A DNA stretch of 64,000 nt from Bugula neritina (GCA_964035545.1 OZ037771.1:9038408-9102407), one strand, 5' to 3'. Shown: positions 1-13,900, numbered from the stretch's first letter. Numbers and translations are program-made. Notes: generated by a model not told the origin, from the sequence alone.

Positions 1-185
1 GTACTTTAAGTTTAAACAGTCAGATTTACTTTTTAGGAAATGTAATAAAATTGTCCATGGTTGCTTATGACGTAATATTTTACAATTGCAGAGCATTTTT
101 TTATTTGTGTCACTTTTACAAAAAATATGCTGGCATTCTAGAAAAGAAGACCATTTTTACAAAAGAATAAGTTTGATATTCTTAC

Positions 186-3100
186 CATCAGTAGAGATCT
201 CTAGAACTGGTTGATCTCTCTTTTCAGCAGAAGACCACTTACTACTTGTTGTACCCCAGGAGCTGCTTTCTACTGTAGCAGTAAGTGTGCTTGAAGTATT
301 AGCCAACTTTTTCTGATCTTTTGGAGAAGGTCGGCCTATATATACACACACACATATATATACACACTGTGTATATGTATACAGTATATATACAATATAC
401 ATATACTAGAAACCGTATTTTAGTATCACCCATAGTCCTGATTGGAAAACTTGAAGTAATACCCTGAAGAACAATATCCTAATATCTATTTAAACTACTG
501 AGTGGTGTACAATTTACAAATTTGGTAATTACAAAAATATTGAAAATATTAGTATATTTTGGAACATTTATATTGCCCGGTCACATAATTGACCTAAAAT
601 AAGTTTCATGCTACTTATATGTCTGGGAAGGATGCCTTGGTAGCTGCCACAGGCCAGAAACTGTGCACTATGTTGTAAATTATTTACACATGTGTGAACT
701 ATCAATTACTAATACTTTTGCAATTACCAGTACCTTGTGATTGCTCAAGCTCGTTTCTAGCAAGGTCATCAACTTGTTTTATTAGGCGCACACGAGTCTC
801 CCGAAAATCTTTATACTTTTTCTCCATTTTGTTTCGCTCTTTGGCCAGGTGCTGCTGCTTAGCAGAGAGTTGCGTAGCACTGATTCCTTCGTCATCCTGT
901 TTATATTCGAGAAAGTAGGCTAAGCAAAGCAGGCTTTAGGTTAGCAGAGTTAGAGTTGTAAATAGTCATGATACTGGATGTCTTTGTTTTACTACCAACT
1001 ACTAGCGCATATACCAACACTTCCATACTAACTATACTCACAAATACAATTACCTTCTGTCGAAATGCATTCATATTTTCACAATGTTCAGTTAAAATTT
1101 CAATGTGGATCAGTTGAAAATTTTCACCATGTTGCTTTGCATTGTACATTATTTTCTTGTGATTAGAGTACTCATTACAGTAAAAAATGAGTAACCCTTT
1201 TAGATAGGTATTGACATTTACTTACTGCTTGATAAATTAGATTACTCTCTTAAAAATTGTTGAATAAAACTTCAACGATTCAAGCAAAAACTTCAAACTT
1301 CATATTCCTATTAGTTATAGATATTGTTACTGCCACTGTTACACAACTATTGTTACTGCCACTGTTACACAACTACTGTTACTGCCACTGTTACAGCTAC
1401 TATCACTTGAATACTTACTGGAGATACACCCCATCTCTGTAGTTCATTGTGGAAGACTTGCTGCAGTTGTAGTTTCATATCCTGCAGTAGCTTAGGATTG
1501 TGGGTAATAGCTTCCTCCAACTCTTTACTTTGAGCAGTTAAATCAAGAGTGCCCAGGGTACTACCATAAGTAAGTATAATGTAATCTACACACATGGCAT
1601 GCTAGAATATGTGTGAAACTGCAACAGTTGCTGTCGAGCATAAGATTTACTAAACTCACTAAAGGGTACAATTTGCCATTTACAGCCATGAGTTCAGTTA
1701 CCACAGATGTAATCTGCAGGTCCCACAGCTCATAGAGTATAGAAGGAAGAAGCACAGTCAATTAGTTACTAATATGTTAGACACATTACTTCCTGTCCTG
1801 CACTTATAGTAGCCATATTACTTAGTCAAGACTCACTAACTCAGCACTCACTAACTCCAGGCTGACTAACTCAGGAAATACTAACTAAAGACATATGATC
1901 TATCGATTTAAGGAACATACATTAGTCATTACAATGTATCATTTCTTCATCAATTTTTATCACTTATGATTCATCTGAAAGCTTTGCGAAAGCAGAGCAG
2001 ATAAGAGCAGGGAACTAATAACAGACCTCCATGACTGATTAGTGGAAGTCGCATCAACCAGTGTTGTATCATTGTCGTGAGAATCACTTTCTGTGTCTTC
2101 TTCACTAGAGAGTGTAGCAGGAGTAACTGGTGACTCTTTAGTCATAGGTATAACAGCAGCTTTCTCATTCACTGGGCTATCACACAGCCAGAATATTGTA
2201 AACTGTTTATAATTCATAACTTGTAAAAACACAGTTCTGAAACATCTGTATATAGACCTGGAATTTTATCACTTCTTTAAAAATGATACAAATCAATTTA
2301 TAACATAATGACTTGTTTAAAGTAGCTGATGTTTTCCTAAAAGTAAGATCTTAATAATTATGCATTTTAATGACCGCCAGGCAATTCCAGTCCTCCACTG
2401 CATATCATGAATTCAATTGCAAGTGTTTTGTCATCTAAAACTTTTTGTTTCCTTAGGAACTTAAAGTGAACTGAGTTTTACTTGAACTGAATATATTATT
2501 CTATACACTAATTATATTATTGTGTATACTGATTATATTATTGTGTATACTGATTATATTATCGTGTATACTGATTTTAGTGTAAAACATAAACTGACCT
2601 CTGCATCGCATCAACAACGTCTGCTTCGACTGCAAATGTCAAAGTCTTTTTCTTTTTCTCTGTTGGTTCAGTTGAAGTGTCAAGGAGTCCATTGCTCAGA
2701 GGTCTGTGTGAATCACTGGTGGTTGACCTTGAAAGTTCAGGTCTTCCATCAGTTGCCTGCAGCAAATTATAAATTACCAAATTTTTTGCAACTGAATCAC
2801 TGGCCAAAATGAAATGATGACATCTGAATAGTTGCAATTATTTTCTTACTGCTGACTCGCTGCCGTTTCTGTGGTCTGCTTGCTGATGCCTTTTCAATTC
2901 ATTTATCTCTCTTTGACGCTTCTTCAGCTCTTTTCGAGCCTTTTCAGAATAAGTATGAGAGAACGGCTCCTGATTGGCTGATGCTTCAACTTTGGCATTT
3001 TCTTGAGCAGCCAATTCATCCTGAATCAGTTGCTGTAGGGAGAGGAACACAGTAGAGTGAAGCTCGGAGTACAGCGTAGAATAAGAAGATATGCCTGATG

Positions 3101-6100
3101 AAATCAATTGCATTTTTTACTGAGAGTGGTGCCTAATCAAAATAACAAAAATATTTGTAGATCTTTATTCAGAACCTAAACATAATGTAGCCTAAGTGAA
3201 GCCAGAAGTAAGGCTGATGTAAATGTTTGAAAACAACAAACAAGCAGAAAATCATATCAAATGTTTAAAGATCAGGGCTCAATGCAATGCTTATAAAGTG
3301 AGAGTAAAGCTTTACACAAAGTATGATGTTTATTAAACAATAAGCATGCTAAACAGGAGCAGACAACCATAAAATATGAATACTGACAGGTATGTTGTCT
3401 CTCTGCAGCTTCAACTCCTCTTTCAGTCTCAGCAGCTCTTCTCTCTCGCGGTGCATGATCTCTCGCTCTACATCCAAGTCATCGTGTATGGCCTCACCTA
3501 GGTTGGATGGTCTGTTCAACTGTGCAGCCTCTAAGGCTTTCTACAAGACCACAGGCTAATAGAGACAAACAGAGACAAGGCTAGCAGATGCGGCATTATC
3601 AATATAAACATATTTTAAATCTAGTAATATATATACGCAACACAGTTTGATTGCTAACAAGTGTGCACGTCATACACAGAGTAGTGTAGTAATATGTTAC
3701 TTGAGTGGCAAGCTGCTTCTCTTGCATCTCCTTTAACTGCGTCAAAAGAATATCCTGAATCTTGTTTATTTCCTTTCTGTGTTGCAGCTCACTCTCCTCT
3801 CTCCATTCCTCCAGCTTCTTCTGGTGCAGAGCATCTCTTTCAGCCAATAGGGAGGTTTCCTAGACGTAGATACGGCATACATCATACACAACACGTATAC
3901 AGGTAAGTTTCCTGTTGGCAGATACAGCATGCATATGGCATATAGTATGGTCAGGAGCATAAAGTGGTAATAGCGCTGGTTCAAGGTATTTGTTATTTCA
4001 GTTAAAGTCATAAATTTTCAAGTAATTCTCTTCTAAAGTTATCTGCATAAAACAACATCATACATTAATAACTTGTTTGGTCCAAACTCCATCACAAATT
4101 TTATATTTGAATTTCTCAAAGCAGTATGTATAAACATATATAAGCACTATTTCGCAAGTGTATTCACTACAAGGCAGCATGACATCTAAACACACACCAT
4201 ACCTTCATGCTAGCTTCTGCCAGAGACTTTCTCTCCTGAGAGAGTTGTGACTCTGTGAAGATTAGCCTCTGCTTGATTTCCTCCAACTGCTCACAGATCT
4301 TCGGAGGAATCTGCGCCTCCTGTTGCTCCTCCTTCAGCTGCTGGTACGTCTGCCCGTGTCTCCGTATGCAGTGGTTCTGCAGGAAGGTGGAGTTCATGAA
4401 GGCTTTGGGGCAAAGAAGGCACTAGAAAAAACAAGCTAGCATAAACTCACGCAAGTTTATAGTCGCCATCCCTGTGAGAAACCCCTGATGGGAGAGGCTT
4501 TTTTGTTAAATTGAGCTAAGGACTTATTCCGATGGGGCACAGAAGACATTATAACTGGATGTTTTTCCTAACATCACCAATGGCCTTTGTCAAGACTCGA
4601 ACCCATAACTTTGCGCTTACTTGGTAAACGCTCTAACCCCTAGCCCATGGCTACTCCCTATAAGACAAGCAGGTACGACATCTCTTTAAATGTAGCCAGT
4701 GTATTCTCAGAGTTTAATATTATATCTCCTTGCAAGTAAAAACTATTTGGGTAAAGATACACAAAATTTGTTTTTCTGTAAACTGTACGAAGTTGATTCA
4801 CCTCTTTTCAATGTTAAGAGGAAGTCTAATGTTTAATCACAGTAGTGCATTGACTCATATACTGGAAATCAGACGAAGTTTTATATAAAAAACAACTATC
4901 TGGTAAAAATAGATTTTTTATAACATAATATGCTATGCAGTTGTTAGAACTATTTCTATTCCAGTATAAAAACTTGGAATGCACAGTTGCATTTGCACCC
5001 TAATTGCTAGACTTAGAAAGTGATTAATTAATGTTCCAAGTAAACCAAATGGGCACATCTTTTATCTCACTTTATAATGCAAAATAAATATTCCTCAAAT
5101 GCCAAGAATCTTGGTGATAACCATAACACATTATTTTATAAAACTGCAGCAAACTCATTTGCAGTCTATATGAACTTTCAAAACAACTGAAAATTATAAC
5201 ATGCTGTACTAAAGAGAAAGCGACAGGCTTGGAGCAAATACCTTGTGGAAGTTGTCAGCCCCTGCTTCTATCAAATGCTGCTGATCCATTATCAACTTCT
5301 TTCTTTTGTGTCCTTCTTTCTTTGTCTTCTCAAGTTGCTTTTCAATTATTCTAACCTTTTCTAGCAAATTTTCTTCATTCTAGTAGAAAAGAAACATGAA
5401 AATGTAGTTCCTTGTTGATTTGGTTAAACTCACAAACTGAAACTGGCTGATACTGACAGCATACAAGACATGTAAATACTAGTTTAGCGACAGTGTTGGT
5501 GTGATACAGTCTCAGGGTAGAATACACATGACGCTACATTAATTCTAGTAATCTATATATTCAGCTTCAATACTAATGCAGTGTGTCAAAAGGAAAATAA
5601 TAGTTACAATAAAACTAAAATAATTGACAATGACTGACTGTATCAACAAGTTATCAATAAAGCATCACCTTATGCTGTTCCTTCACTCGTCCCTCTAAGC
5701 TGACTATAGTATCAGAGAGGTATTCTTGCGAGTACTGTAACAGATGACTTAGTGTAATAATGACTGGTAAATAAATAGTAGCTACCAATCATATTAACAA
5801 ACAGGAAACAAACCACACCCTTTCATATTTGATTTACTAATTATGTTTTGTGTAGCATGAAACTGCCACTTTATAATTGATCAATGTAAATTATGATACT
5901 AACATGTATGTGTCACTACTCACTAGTAACACAAACATGATATTAAATAATACTTTGATGCTTACCAGCAAATATTCAATAGTGAGTTGTCCCATCCTGA
6001 AGAGTTTGACGAAATTAGGATCAATTAATCGCAAGTCCTACAAGTGGATAAAAACAAATTAGCCTTTTAGCTATAAACATACTTCTTATTAGGAAAATTA

Positions 6101-6592
6101 ACGTTTTACAAAAGAAAAAAAAAACAAATAGAGTGATGCTAAAGATGACTTAACTGTTAGTACTTTTGTAGTTTATGTACTTCATACAATAAATTAAAAT
6201 ATTTTGTAATACAAATCAAAAAAGCGAACATTACTATTTGCTATGTGTCGATTCAATTTAATTACCAGTTCCAGCTCAATGTTACAGAAAGCAATGTTGG
6301 TCAAATTCTCTTGTAGAGAACCAAAATCCAAATCCCGAGCTATCTGGTCCAAGTTCACAGAAGCTATAAAATAATAAGAGTTCCGATGAACAGCTTGGTC
6401 ATTTGAAGTTATTGCATACAAAAACACAAATATGCTCAAACAATAAAATGACTAATTTAAATATTTAGATGCATACAATGCACATATTAACCTAAATTTT
6501 TCAACACATCTGAGCTTACCTAGTTTTCTCCAGTCAACACGTTCAAAACGCCTTCGAAAAGCAAATGGTTTTACTTGTAGAGCTTCTTCCAT
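186..6592 (-). CDS. DZIP1: DZIP1/Iguana-like ciliary zinc-finger protein (3' end beyond window)
   Basis: Fifteen exons on the minus strand join in phase: 6592-6520, 6363-6266, 6037-5966, 5734-5669, 5379-5242, 4421-4203, 3859-3701, 3540-3388, 3032-2850, 2756-2599, 2176-2027, 1560-1419, 1134-1054, 896-734, 335-186. They give about 668 codons, and the last donor points to more exons off the left edge. The N-terminus (RRFERVDWRKL, then DLDFGSLQENL, then MGQLTIEYLL) matches the DZIP1 N-terminal domain. Exon 6 carries the single C2H2 finger (CLLC...HCIRRH), followed by long coiled coil. DZIP1 family proteins act at the centriole and ciliary base and in Hedgehog signalling. The first ATG (6592) starts the conserved domain within about ten residues. 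The acceptor of the exon ending at 1054 is weak. DZIP1L is the alternative name; the two vertebrate paralogues cannot be told apart here. Confidence 0.9.
4450..4660 (-). repeat. tRNA-derived SINE in DZIP1 intron 6-side sequence
   Basis: On the minus strand 4660-4590 reads like a tRNA head: an A-box-like stretch (TAGGGGTTAGAGCG) and, about 35 bases on, a B-box (GGTTCGAGTC). The arms do not close into a full cloverleaf, so a SINE head is more likely than a working tRNA. The body runs toward 4450, just outside the exon acceptor at 4421. Confidence 0.55.
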
Positions 6593-6808
6593 TACGGTTA
6601 TAAGCAGCTTTAAAAAAAAACATGCCAAATTTTAATATTAACAAAATCCTTCAATAATGAGATTGTTATTCTTGCACTAAAATAACTGTGTAGATAGCTA
6701 GTAATTAATAATAATAGCAACACTATACATGATAACACAAATTTATTATGCGACAAAATAATGCTAGTAAAACTAGAAGCTTAACAAAAGTTAGTCAAAA
6801 CTACATAT

Positions 6809-7629
6809 TGTTGTAATTTTGTGCACTACTAATTAGGGTATTATTGTGTGCTGGTGTAGGAATTTCTGTAATAGTGTATATATCGAACAGGCAACTCCAA
6901 GTGTGTCCCCCTAGTAATCCATGTATACTAGAGGCAATGCATCTAGCCTAGTACAGCGTCTACTAACACTCGATCCTGGCTGGATAGTTCATGATACAAC
7001 TAGGACTAATTATCTAGTTGATTGACAGCACACTTGATAACCGCAGTTGGATAGCAATAGTGGATTAGTTAGATTGTGTTTCTGCTATTGGATAATTATG
7101 CAATGTTTGTCTTTGCGTGTAGTTGGGAACTTGTGTATTACTCATATAAATAAACTCTTTCATGCTCTAAGCCGGTAGCTTTACTTTAATTCTAATTCCC
7201 ACAAACTAGGTGAAGCACAAATTCAAACACTGGTAATTACTGCATATTCACCATGAGGTTATGTGAATAACCGAACCAGTTGATCGTTTAACAAAAGAAC
7301 TGTATTGTCAATTAATTACGCATGATTAAAAATTAAGTATAAAAGAGAAAAGAGTACAATCTGTAAAAACGTTACATAAAGTTAATCTAGTTTATTACTA
7401 CTACTTTCAAGACTGGCCAGGTACGCCGGAAGGTATTACTTATATATATATATATATGTAGAGCGGATCCTGTTTGAATAAGATAAGGTTCCAGCGGTGT
7501 CATCGTGGAGAGTAACGGAGTACCGCATGGAAATGCGGCGTGACTTGCAGAGTTGTCGTCCTTGACCATAATCTAAAGAGTCATGTTTAGCAGAGGGCAG
7601 AGAGGGGTATACTTCACATAACCATTACA
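6809..7629 (-). repeat. LTR (3' LTR of the minus-strand element), split by a nested insertion
   Basis: It is nearly collinear with 9518-9955 once the 375-base insertion at 6855-7229 and one copy of its target duplication are set aside. On the minus strand a purine run (GGAGGGGA) abuts its right edge, as expected for a polypurine tract. Confidence 0.8.
6855..7229. mobile_element. Solo-LTR-like insertion nested in an LTR
   Basis: This block is absent from the sister LTR. It starts TGTAGGAATTTCTG and ends AAATTCAAACA, which is an imperfect inverted match. It is flanked by a CTGG duplication (6851-6854 and 7230-7233) and holds an AATAAA signal near 7150. Size, TG...CA ends and a 4-base duplication fit a solo LTR of an unrelated family. 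A short TIR element is the alternative. Confidence 0.65.
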
Positions 7630-9517
7630 TCCCCTCCAGCAGAAAACCCACTTTCTGATAGTTCCAAAAAGTGTAGGGAAGTATCAGCAATGGAAGCAAA
7701 ACCATAAAAAAACACAAAATTATATAAAAAAAAGTACATGATGCACAATTATATTATAAGATATGGAAAGGTTTATAATAAGCAGCCGTTAACCAAAAGA
7801 GAAAGAAATGTCTACATAACAGCAAATAACGAGATAGCATTGGAAGTAAACGCATACCCGGAGTTGGGTTAGTGTGCATGAAGCTTCTATTTCAGATGGC
7901 TCACCGAGTCCTTCAGGAGTCCTTCGGGAGTATCGTATCCCATTCTTCTTGGCTGTGGCGGAGGAGCAGGCTCCGGAGTGCATCTCCCAACATGCGGTTG
8001 TTGCGCTCCATAATCCCATTACCTTGAGGATGTTATGGGGTGGTCCTCCTCTGATTCACCCCCCAGAGGCGACAGAGGTCACTCATTAGCCGAGACTAAA
8101 ACTAGGCACCTTGGTTCGAAAGTACCTGCTTAGGGAGGCCGAGATAGCAGAAAACATTCTGGTCGAGAATCTGGGCCACAGCTGGTGCTGACGCGTCTGG
8201 GATAGCCAGGGCGTCGGTCCACCAAGTGAAGTGGTCCTTGAGCACCAAGATCCAACTGTTGCCTTGGGATGTCAGGGGCATTGGGCCTACCAGATCAACA
8301 GTGACCACCTGCCATGGTCGACCAGCATACAGCCATCACCACCCCGAGTCACCTGGGGGTCGGCCATGTTTGCTAGCGTGGCAGATCTCACACTGCTTAC
8401 CTTTGAGCCGCACATCACGCCCCAACTTCGGCCAGTACCACCGGAGTTGTAACTTTGCAAACACCCGCTGGACCCCTGTGCAAGCCTGCTTGTGGGTATC
8501 CCAAATTAACTCCCAGCAGATGGCAAAGGGATAGACCACCTGCTCTCGCTCCGGGTGTCTGCCGCTGGCGACCAATGTGATGGTGAAAATCGCAGTATGA
8601 GGGCCCGAGCTATCCGAACAGGTGATAGCGCGATGGTGATGGTGAATGGTGAACATGAGGGATCGGGCTATCCCAACAAGTGATAGCCGAATCCCTCGGC
8701 CGCCCCACTTTCGACCTCAAGGGTCTGTGAGCAGGCCTCACTGTTGGAGAGTGTGTCAGCACCTACACCAGTTTCGCTAGCATGTTGCCAACTCCGCTTT
8801 GACCTGACGGGACCCCGCACGGCTCCTGTGTAGCTGAGTAGCCAACAGATAAGCCTCACCTTCACACCATGCATTTTCGACCGTCGCGACTCTTCTTGCC
8901 AGAAACTGGTGATGGAGCCCCAAGTCATTTGCAGACTGCACAAATGTGTCGAAGGTGTACCGCTCACAGTTAACGGGTGACAGCTCACTATGCGCAATTT
9001 GCACTAGCCATGTAACCGTGGCGGCATATTCTTGCAGAGAAGTGCCCGAGTCGCGCCACAACCCTTGCAAACAGACTAGGGTTTCTATAGCAGAGAGGTC
9101 GAATCGAGTCCGTATTGCAGCGGAGATACTGTTGACGTCAGGTCCTAACCCATAGGGTTTAGCCTTATCTGCTAACACCAGCTGCAATTGCAACAGGACC
9201 GCACGAAGTGGCCACTGGGTGACGGCTATCACGTCACTGAACTGTCTAATGAATTGTTCTACATCTTCATTGTCAGTAAAAACAGGGCCTTCAGGTGGTA
9301 CCTGTTACCAGGTATTTCCCTGTGAGCCTTCTCACTCCGTGGCAGAGGATTTTCAAGAAAAATATGATTTGCGAGCTCACCTCCATCCTGCTGTGGAGGC
9401 TGCGCAGGTTCTTCCGCTCCGGCGGGAACTCCATCGTTGTGTACTGCCCTTACAATCCCTCTTTATCGTCCAGATAGCAGTTGCATTGGCACACAATTAT
9501 CCCACTGCTGCCACTAC

Positions 9518-9955
9518 TGTTGCAGTTTTGTGCACTACTAATTAAGGAGTTATTGTGAGCTGGTAATTACTGCATATTCACTGTGAGGTTATGTGAATAT
9601 CTAAACCAGTTGATCGTTTAACAAGAGAACTGTATTGTCAATCAATTACGCATGATTAAAAATCAAGTATAAGTATAAAAGAGAAAAGAGTACAATCTAT
9701 AAAAACGTTACATAAAGTTAACCTAGTTAATTACTACTATGCTCAAGACTGGCCGTGGGCGCCGGAAGGTATCACTTATATATGTAGAATGGAACCTGAT
9801 TGAATAAGATAAGGTTCGGGCGATGTCATCGTAGAGAGCAACGGAGTATCGCATGAAAATGCGGCATGACTAGCGGAGTTGTCGTCCTCGACTATAATCT
9901 ATAGAGTCATTTTTAGCAGGAGGCAGAGAGGTGTATACTTCCCCTAACCATTACA
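9518..9955 (-). repeat. LTR (5' LTR of the minus-strand element)
   Basis: The uninterrupted 438-base copy of the LTR, ending CCATTACA. It differs from its partner at scattered bases, so the insertion is not recent. Confidence 0.8.
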
Positions 9956-9959
9956 ATAT

Positions 9960-10680
9960 TGCTATTTAGTAGTTGTAGTACAGTAAATCACACTAAACTT
10001 GATGATATATCTTACAAGTTAGAAAATATGCTTATGTAAATAGTGTACTTTTTGGCAGTCAACATCACTTTGACTCACTACCATGATGATTGTGATTATG
10101 ATTCCAAGTTTATTAGTATGATCATCATTCATTGGTATTAATTTATAATTTTTAGATATAACATAAAAATTATTGAAATTGGCTAGTTAAACCAAACTTA
10201 AAATATCTATATAAGTCTTGGAACTGAATTTAAATTAAAAATATAACTGTCAAATTTTAATTTATACTTCAACTTGGGTAAAGTTGAAAATTTTAATAAA
10301 GTACACTTAGAGTTAGTCTTACTCTTAGGTCTACACTTACATTTTAAACGTAAATACTAGTAGCAAGATTGATGCTAATCAAAAAATTAGCTAAAGTAAA
10401 AGTTAACGTAAAACAAGGTAAATGAGTTAAACTTAAAGTAGTTACAAGCTCAATGACTAATGAGCTAACTCTAAGTGAAAATGAAAGTGAAAGGATTACG
10501 AATTCGGATTAACTTTACTGCAACCATCAGAAACAATATATATGAGAGAAAAAACAATTCAAAAGCACAATTTTAAAATACTTTTTGCAAAATATGAATA
10601 ATCTATTATACTGTAATTTAGCACACTAAACTTACAGAAATGCCACTTTTAAAAACTAGCTGAATTCTTCATAAACAAAA
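9960..10680. other. AT-rich spacer with degenerate hexamer-like low complexity
   Basis: No gene is seen here. From about 10140 to 10500 the sequence is built from variants of AAGTTA / AAATGA / AAGTGA, without an exact period. A similar texture returns at 11090-11360. Confidence 0.6.
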
Positions 10681-10766
10681 CTCTTAGCAACACGACGCTT
10701 GTGTACGCCATTTTATTTTCTGTCGGAAGCTGTAACCTTTGCCCTTTACTTGAGGATTTGCAATGA

Positions 10767-10785
10767 CCAATCATTGTAGACCACA
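10767..10785 (+). promoter_or_regulatory. ER stress response element-like site upstream of DNAJC3
   Basis: CCAAT, nine bases, then CCACA. This matches the ERSE consensus CCAAT-N9-CCACG except for the last base. It lies 149-167 bases before the DNAJC3 ATG, a normal promoter distance. In vertebrates DNAJC3 is induced by the unfolded protein response through such elements (NF-Y with ATF6/XBP1). Function here is inference from spacing and gene identity. Confidence 0.5.
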
Positions 10786-10933
10786 TCGCTTTTACCCATG
10801 TGTATGTGTAAACTATTGTTGACTACTATCAACACTACGATTGTAGTGCCGCTCGTGATCGGATTTACTGTCTTAATTTGGTCAACGCCTTGTTAGATTT
10901 TTTTATACTTATACTATCTCAATCATTTTCACC

Positions 10934-13900
10934 ATGTTTTGGCCAGGCCAGGGTGGTTATAATGCTTTGGAACCCACTTTGCCTTTTCTTATAGTGTCAA
11001 TTTACCTTCAAATGCAAGGTAGGTGTACAAAAATTGAATCATGATGATAATATTAACAATTAACATACTCATACTGATACTGATGCTTCAACATTAAGTT
11101 TAACTGTCAACTGATAAGATTAACTTTAAGTTTAAGAATTACTTCAAGTCGAAGTTAGAATTATAAAAAATTTTTGCTCTAGCTACGTCACTAAATTTAA
11201 GTAAATTGATGTCAAAAGTGTCTTTCACTTATTAATTTTTTATTTTGAAATCATGAATACGAGGTGAAGGTCAAAATGAGAATAAAGCTGAAAGTGAAAG
11301 ACAAAATTAAAAATAAATGTGGCATGAATTTTAAACTCAAGCTGATTTTGGATTGTATGCTTACTCTTAGAGTATTACTGTTACTCTATTACTATTACTA
11401 TTAGTAATGCTATTAGTTATAAATTATCTAACAGTAACACTAAAGCCGAGGGTAACTTCTACGATTTGTAGTTATACTAATACTAGACTAAGACTAAGAG
11501 TAAAACTATAAGTATACGTTATCACTATAAGTATAACCATTTTTAAAGTAAAAGTAATGCCGATAAAGTAATACTTTGACTGTAATAATATCTGATTCGC
11601 TTTTCACTGCCATGTCCTGGTTGGGTGGCGGGTGTTGCCTAACACAGTAACAGTAACTCCTAGGTGAACCAAACTTTTCCATTTCACTCAATCACTTGTA
11701 TCACTTTGGTTTAGGTCTAGCCAGCGAGATTTTATTATGTCGCTTTACCATTGTTTTGGCCATCCATGCCCTCTGCTTCCCTCTACTCTCACCATGCATG
11801 TTCTCATATCTATTGCGTCAACAAACATTGCCATACCATTCTAGCTTCTTTTTTCTCAAGACATCTCTGATTGACATAACATTTGCTTCTGTTGTTGTCT
11901 CTTCATTTCTTTTGTGTTCTTCTAAACTTATTCCTAGGCAGTACCTCAAAACGCTCATTTTGCAGGAGCTTATCTTGTCTATTAGAGTTCCTGTTACAGG
12001 CCAGGTCTCATTTCCGTATGTTAATGTTGATTAGATGGCAGTCTTATTTATAAAAACTTTCAGGTGTTTGTAGTGTTAAGTTTAACCAGCAGCCCCTGTG
12101 GTGTAATTGGTTAGTGCACCTGCTTGCGAGCCGAAGTTCTGTGGTTCAAATCCTGGTGGGTGCAATTATTTTATAAGCTGTTTCGGTCTTTAGTGATCAT
12201 GGAAGTACTCTGGGGAAGTTGAGTGGCCAGGGGAGCGTGGACAATGAAGGAGTAGTAGAAAGGCCGGTGGAGTTCTTGAGAACTGGGTGGGATGTAGTGT
12301 TGAGTTTACCCAGCAGTCACTTGCTTGCAAGCCGGAAATCTGTGGTTCGAATCTCGGTGGGGCAAAGGTTTTGCAGTGTGCTGAAATTTTTCTATCATAG
12401 TACTTCCCTTAGCTTGCTCCATTTGCCCCGTGTTTTAGAGGTACGCAGCTCAGTCTCCTTATGACATCCTCCTCCCGGTGAATGGTGGTACCTTGGTATT
12501 TAAACTGTCTGCTTCTAAGCAATGTTTTTTTATTTTTTAAATTGTACTTCGTCATCCAAATGTTGCCATCCTCACCTATCGATCGCAGTTACTCTGTTTT
12601 TGGTCTGTTTATCTCGAGTCCAACACTCTCATTCTCTCTTCCTTTTTCCAATATTTTTTCCAGATGTTCGCAGCTACTGTCACAGAGCACCAAGTCATCT
12701 GCAAATAACATCGCCCATGGTGTATCTTCTTCAATGCTCTCAGCAACTGGGATACTATAATGAATCTAATACTTGTAGTTATACTTGTATACTTGTTTAC
12801 CCTTATAGTAATATTAATAGTCATATGTTTACTATTACTATAAGTATAGTAAATATAATGCACCAATAGTAATACTAATATTGATAATAAAAATTATTTT
12901 AAGTAATTAGGCAATATTAGTATTATTTGTGTTATTATAATGAATTACAATGCAAAAAATTGTATTGCAGTTTACAATCTATCAATAACTAAGAGCTTAT
13001 ATACCCATATGACTTCCACTTAACTTTTTTACAGGAATCCTGGCCAATACACAAAAAGACATTGATTCACATTTAGAAATGGGCAAGAAATTTCTAGCTG
13101 CTGGTCAACTAGCTGATGCTTTAAGTCACTACCACGCAGCAGTTGACCTGGATCCTGACAATTACCTCACTTACTTTAAAAGAGCCACGGTGTTTCTGGC
13201 TATCGGCAAATCCAAGTCTGCCTTGCCCGACTTGGAGCGAGTACTTGAAATAAAGCCGGATTTTTCTGCAGTAAATTCTTAGTTCCTATTTAATAGCACC
13301 AAATTTAGTGAACGATTTCTTTGCGTCATATAATATTCTACTATAAATTTGCTATGTTTGTTATAGGCGCGGTTGCAAAAGGCAAACATTCTGTTAAAAC
13401 AAGGGCATATAGACAGAGCAGAACATGAATATAAAACAGTAGTAAGTAAATCATTTAATATCTCTCTCTCTCTCTTATAAAATAGAGACATTTGATTAGT
13501 AAATAGTAAAGCTGTGCAGAGCCCTGAACACCAGGCAGACCCTGGAGTATGTCACTCAGCCTTTCGTCTGCTTAGGCTGTATTTGTTTACCAAATAAAAA
13601 CTAACCATTATTTGATACCCGATAAAGTGTCTACTTACTGTACATATATGCACAATGCGGTGGTAGAGACGAGTTCAACGCTAAGTTTTATTTACAGCTG
13701 GCAAAAGATTCTGAAAATTCCGAGGCATCTCGTCATATAGCAGAAATACCCATACTCAATTCTTTATTAGAATCGGCGAAGTTGTTTATGGAGCGGCGGG
13801 ATTTTGCAGCAGCTGAACAAGAGCTTTCAAAGCTCATAGAGGTAAATGAATCTTGTAAAAATTATAGCCGATTGTATAGGTCGTACGCAACGTCATGTTA

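Larger units (their letters stand above)
6809..9955 (-). mobile_element. Decayed Ty3/gypsy-type LTR element
   Basis: Two direct LTRs (6809-7629, carrying an insertion, and 9518-9955) begin TGTTG and end TTACA, and are flanked by a 4-base duplication ATAT (6805-6808 and 9956-9959). The interior is coded on the minus strand. A gag remnant lies near 9232-8777, an integrase zinc-binding (HHCC) remnant near 8656-8336, and an integrase core remnant (VDLVGPMP) near 8308-8102. Protease, reverse transcriptase and RNase H are missing, so the element is an internally deleted, frame-broken copy. Just inside the right LTR the minus strand reads GTGGCAGCAGTGGGAT, a diverged primer-binding site of the tRNA-Leu type. 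It is related to the larger element at 22382-32895 but has different LTRs. Confidence 0.85.

Noticed and set aside
3090-3110. Second hammerhead-like CTGATGA
   Set aside because: No GAAA core or pairing stems follow it.
12088-12163. Functional tRNA gene
   Set aside because: A and B boxes are present, but the acceptor stem does not pair and a second partial copy follows in the same repeat; a SINE explains it better.
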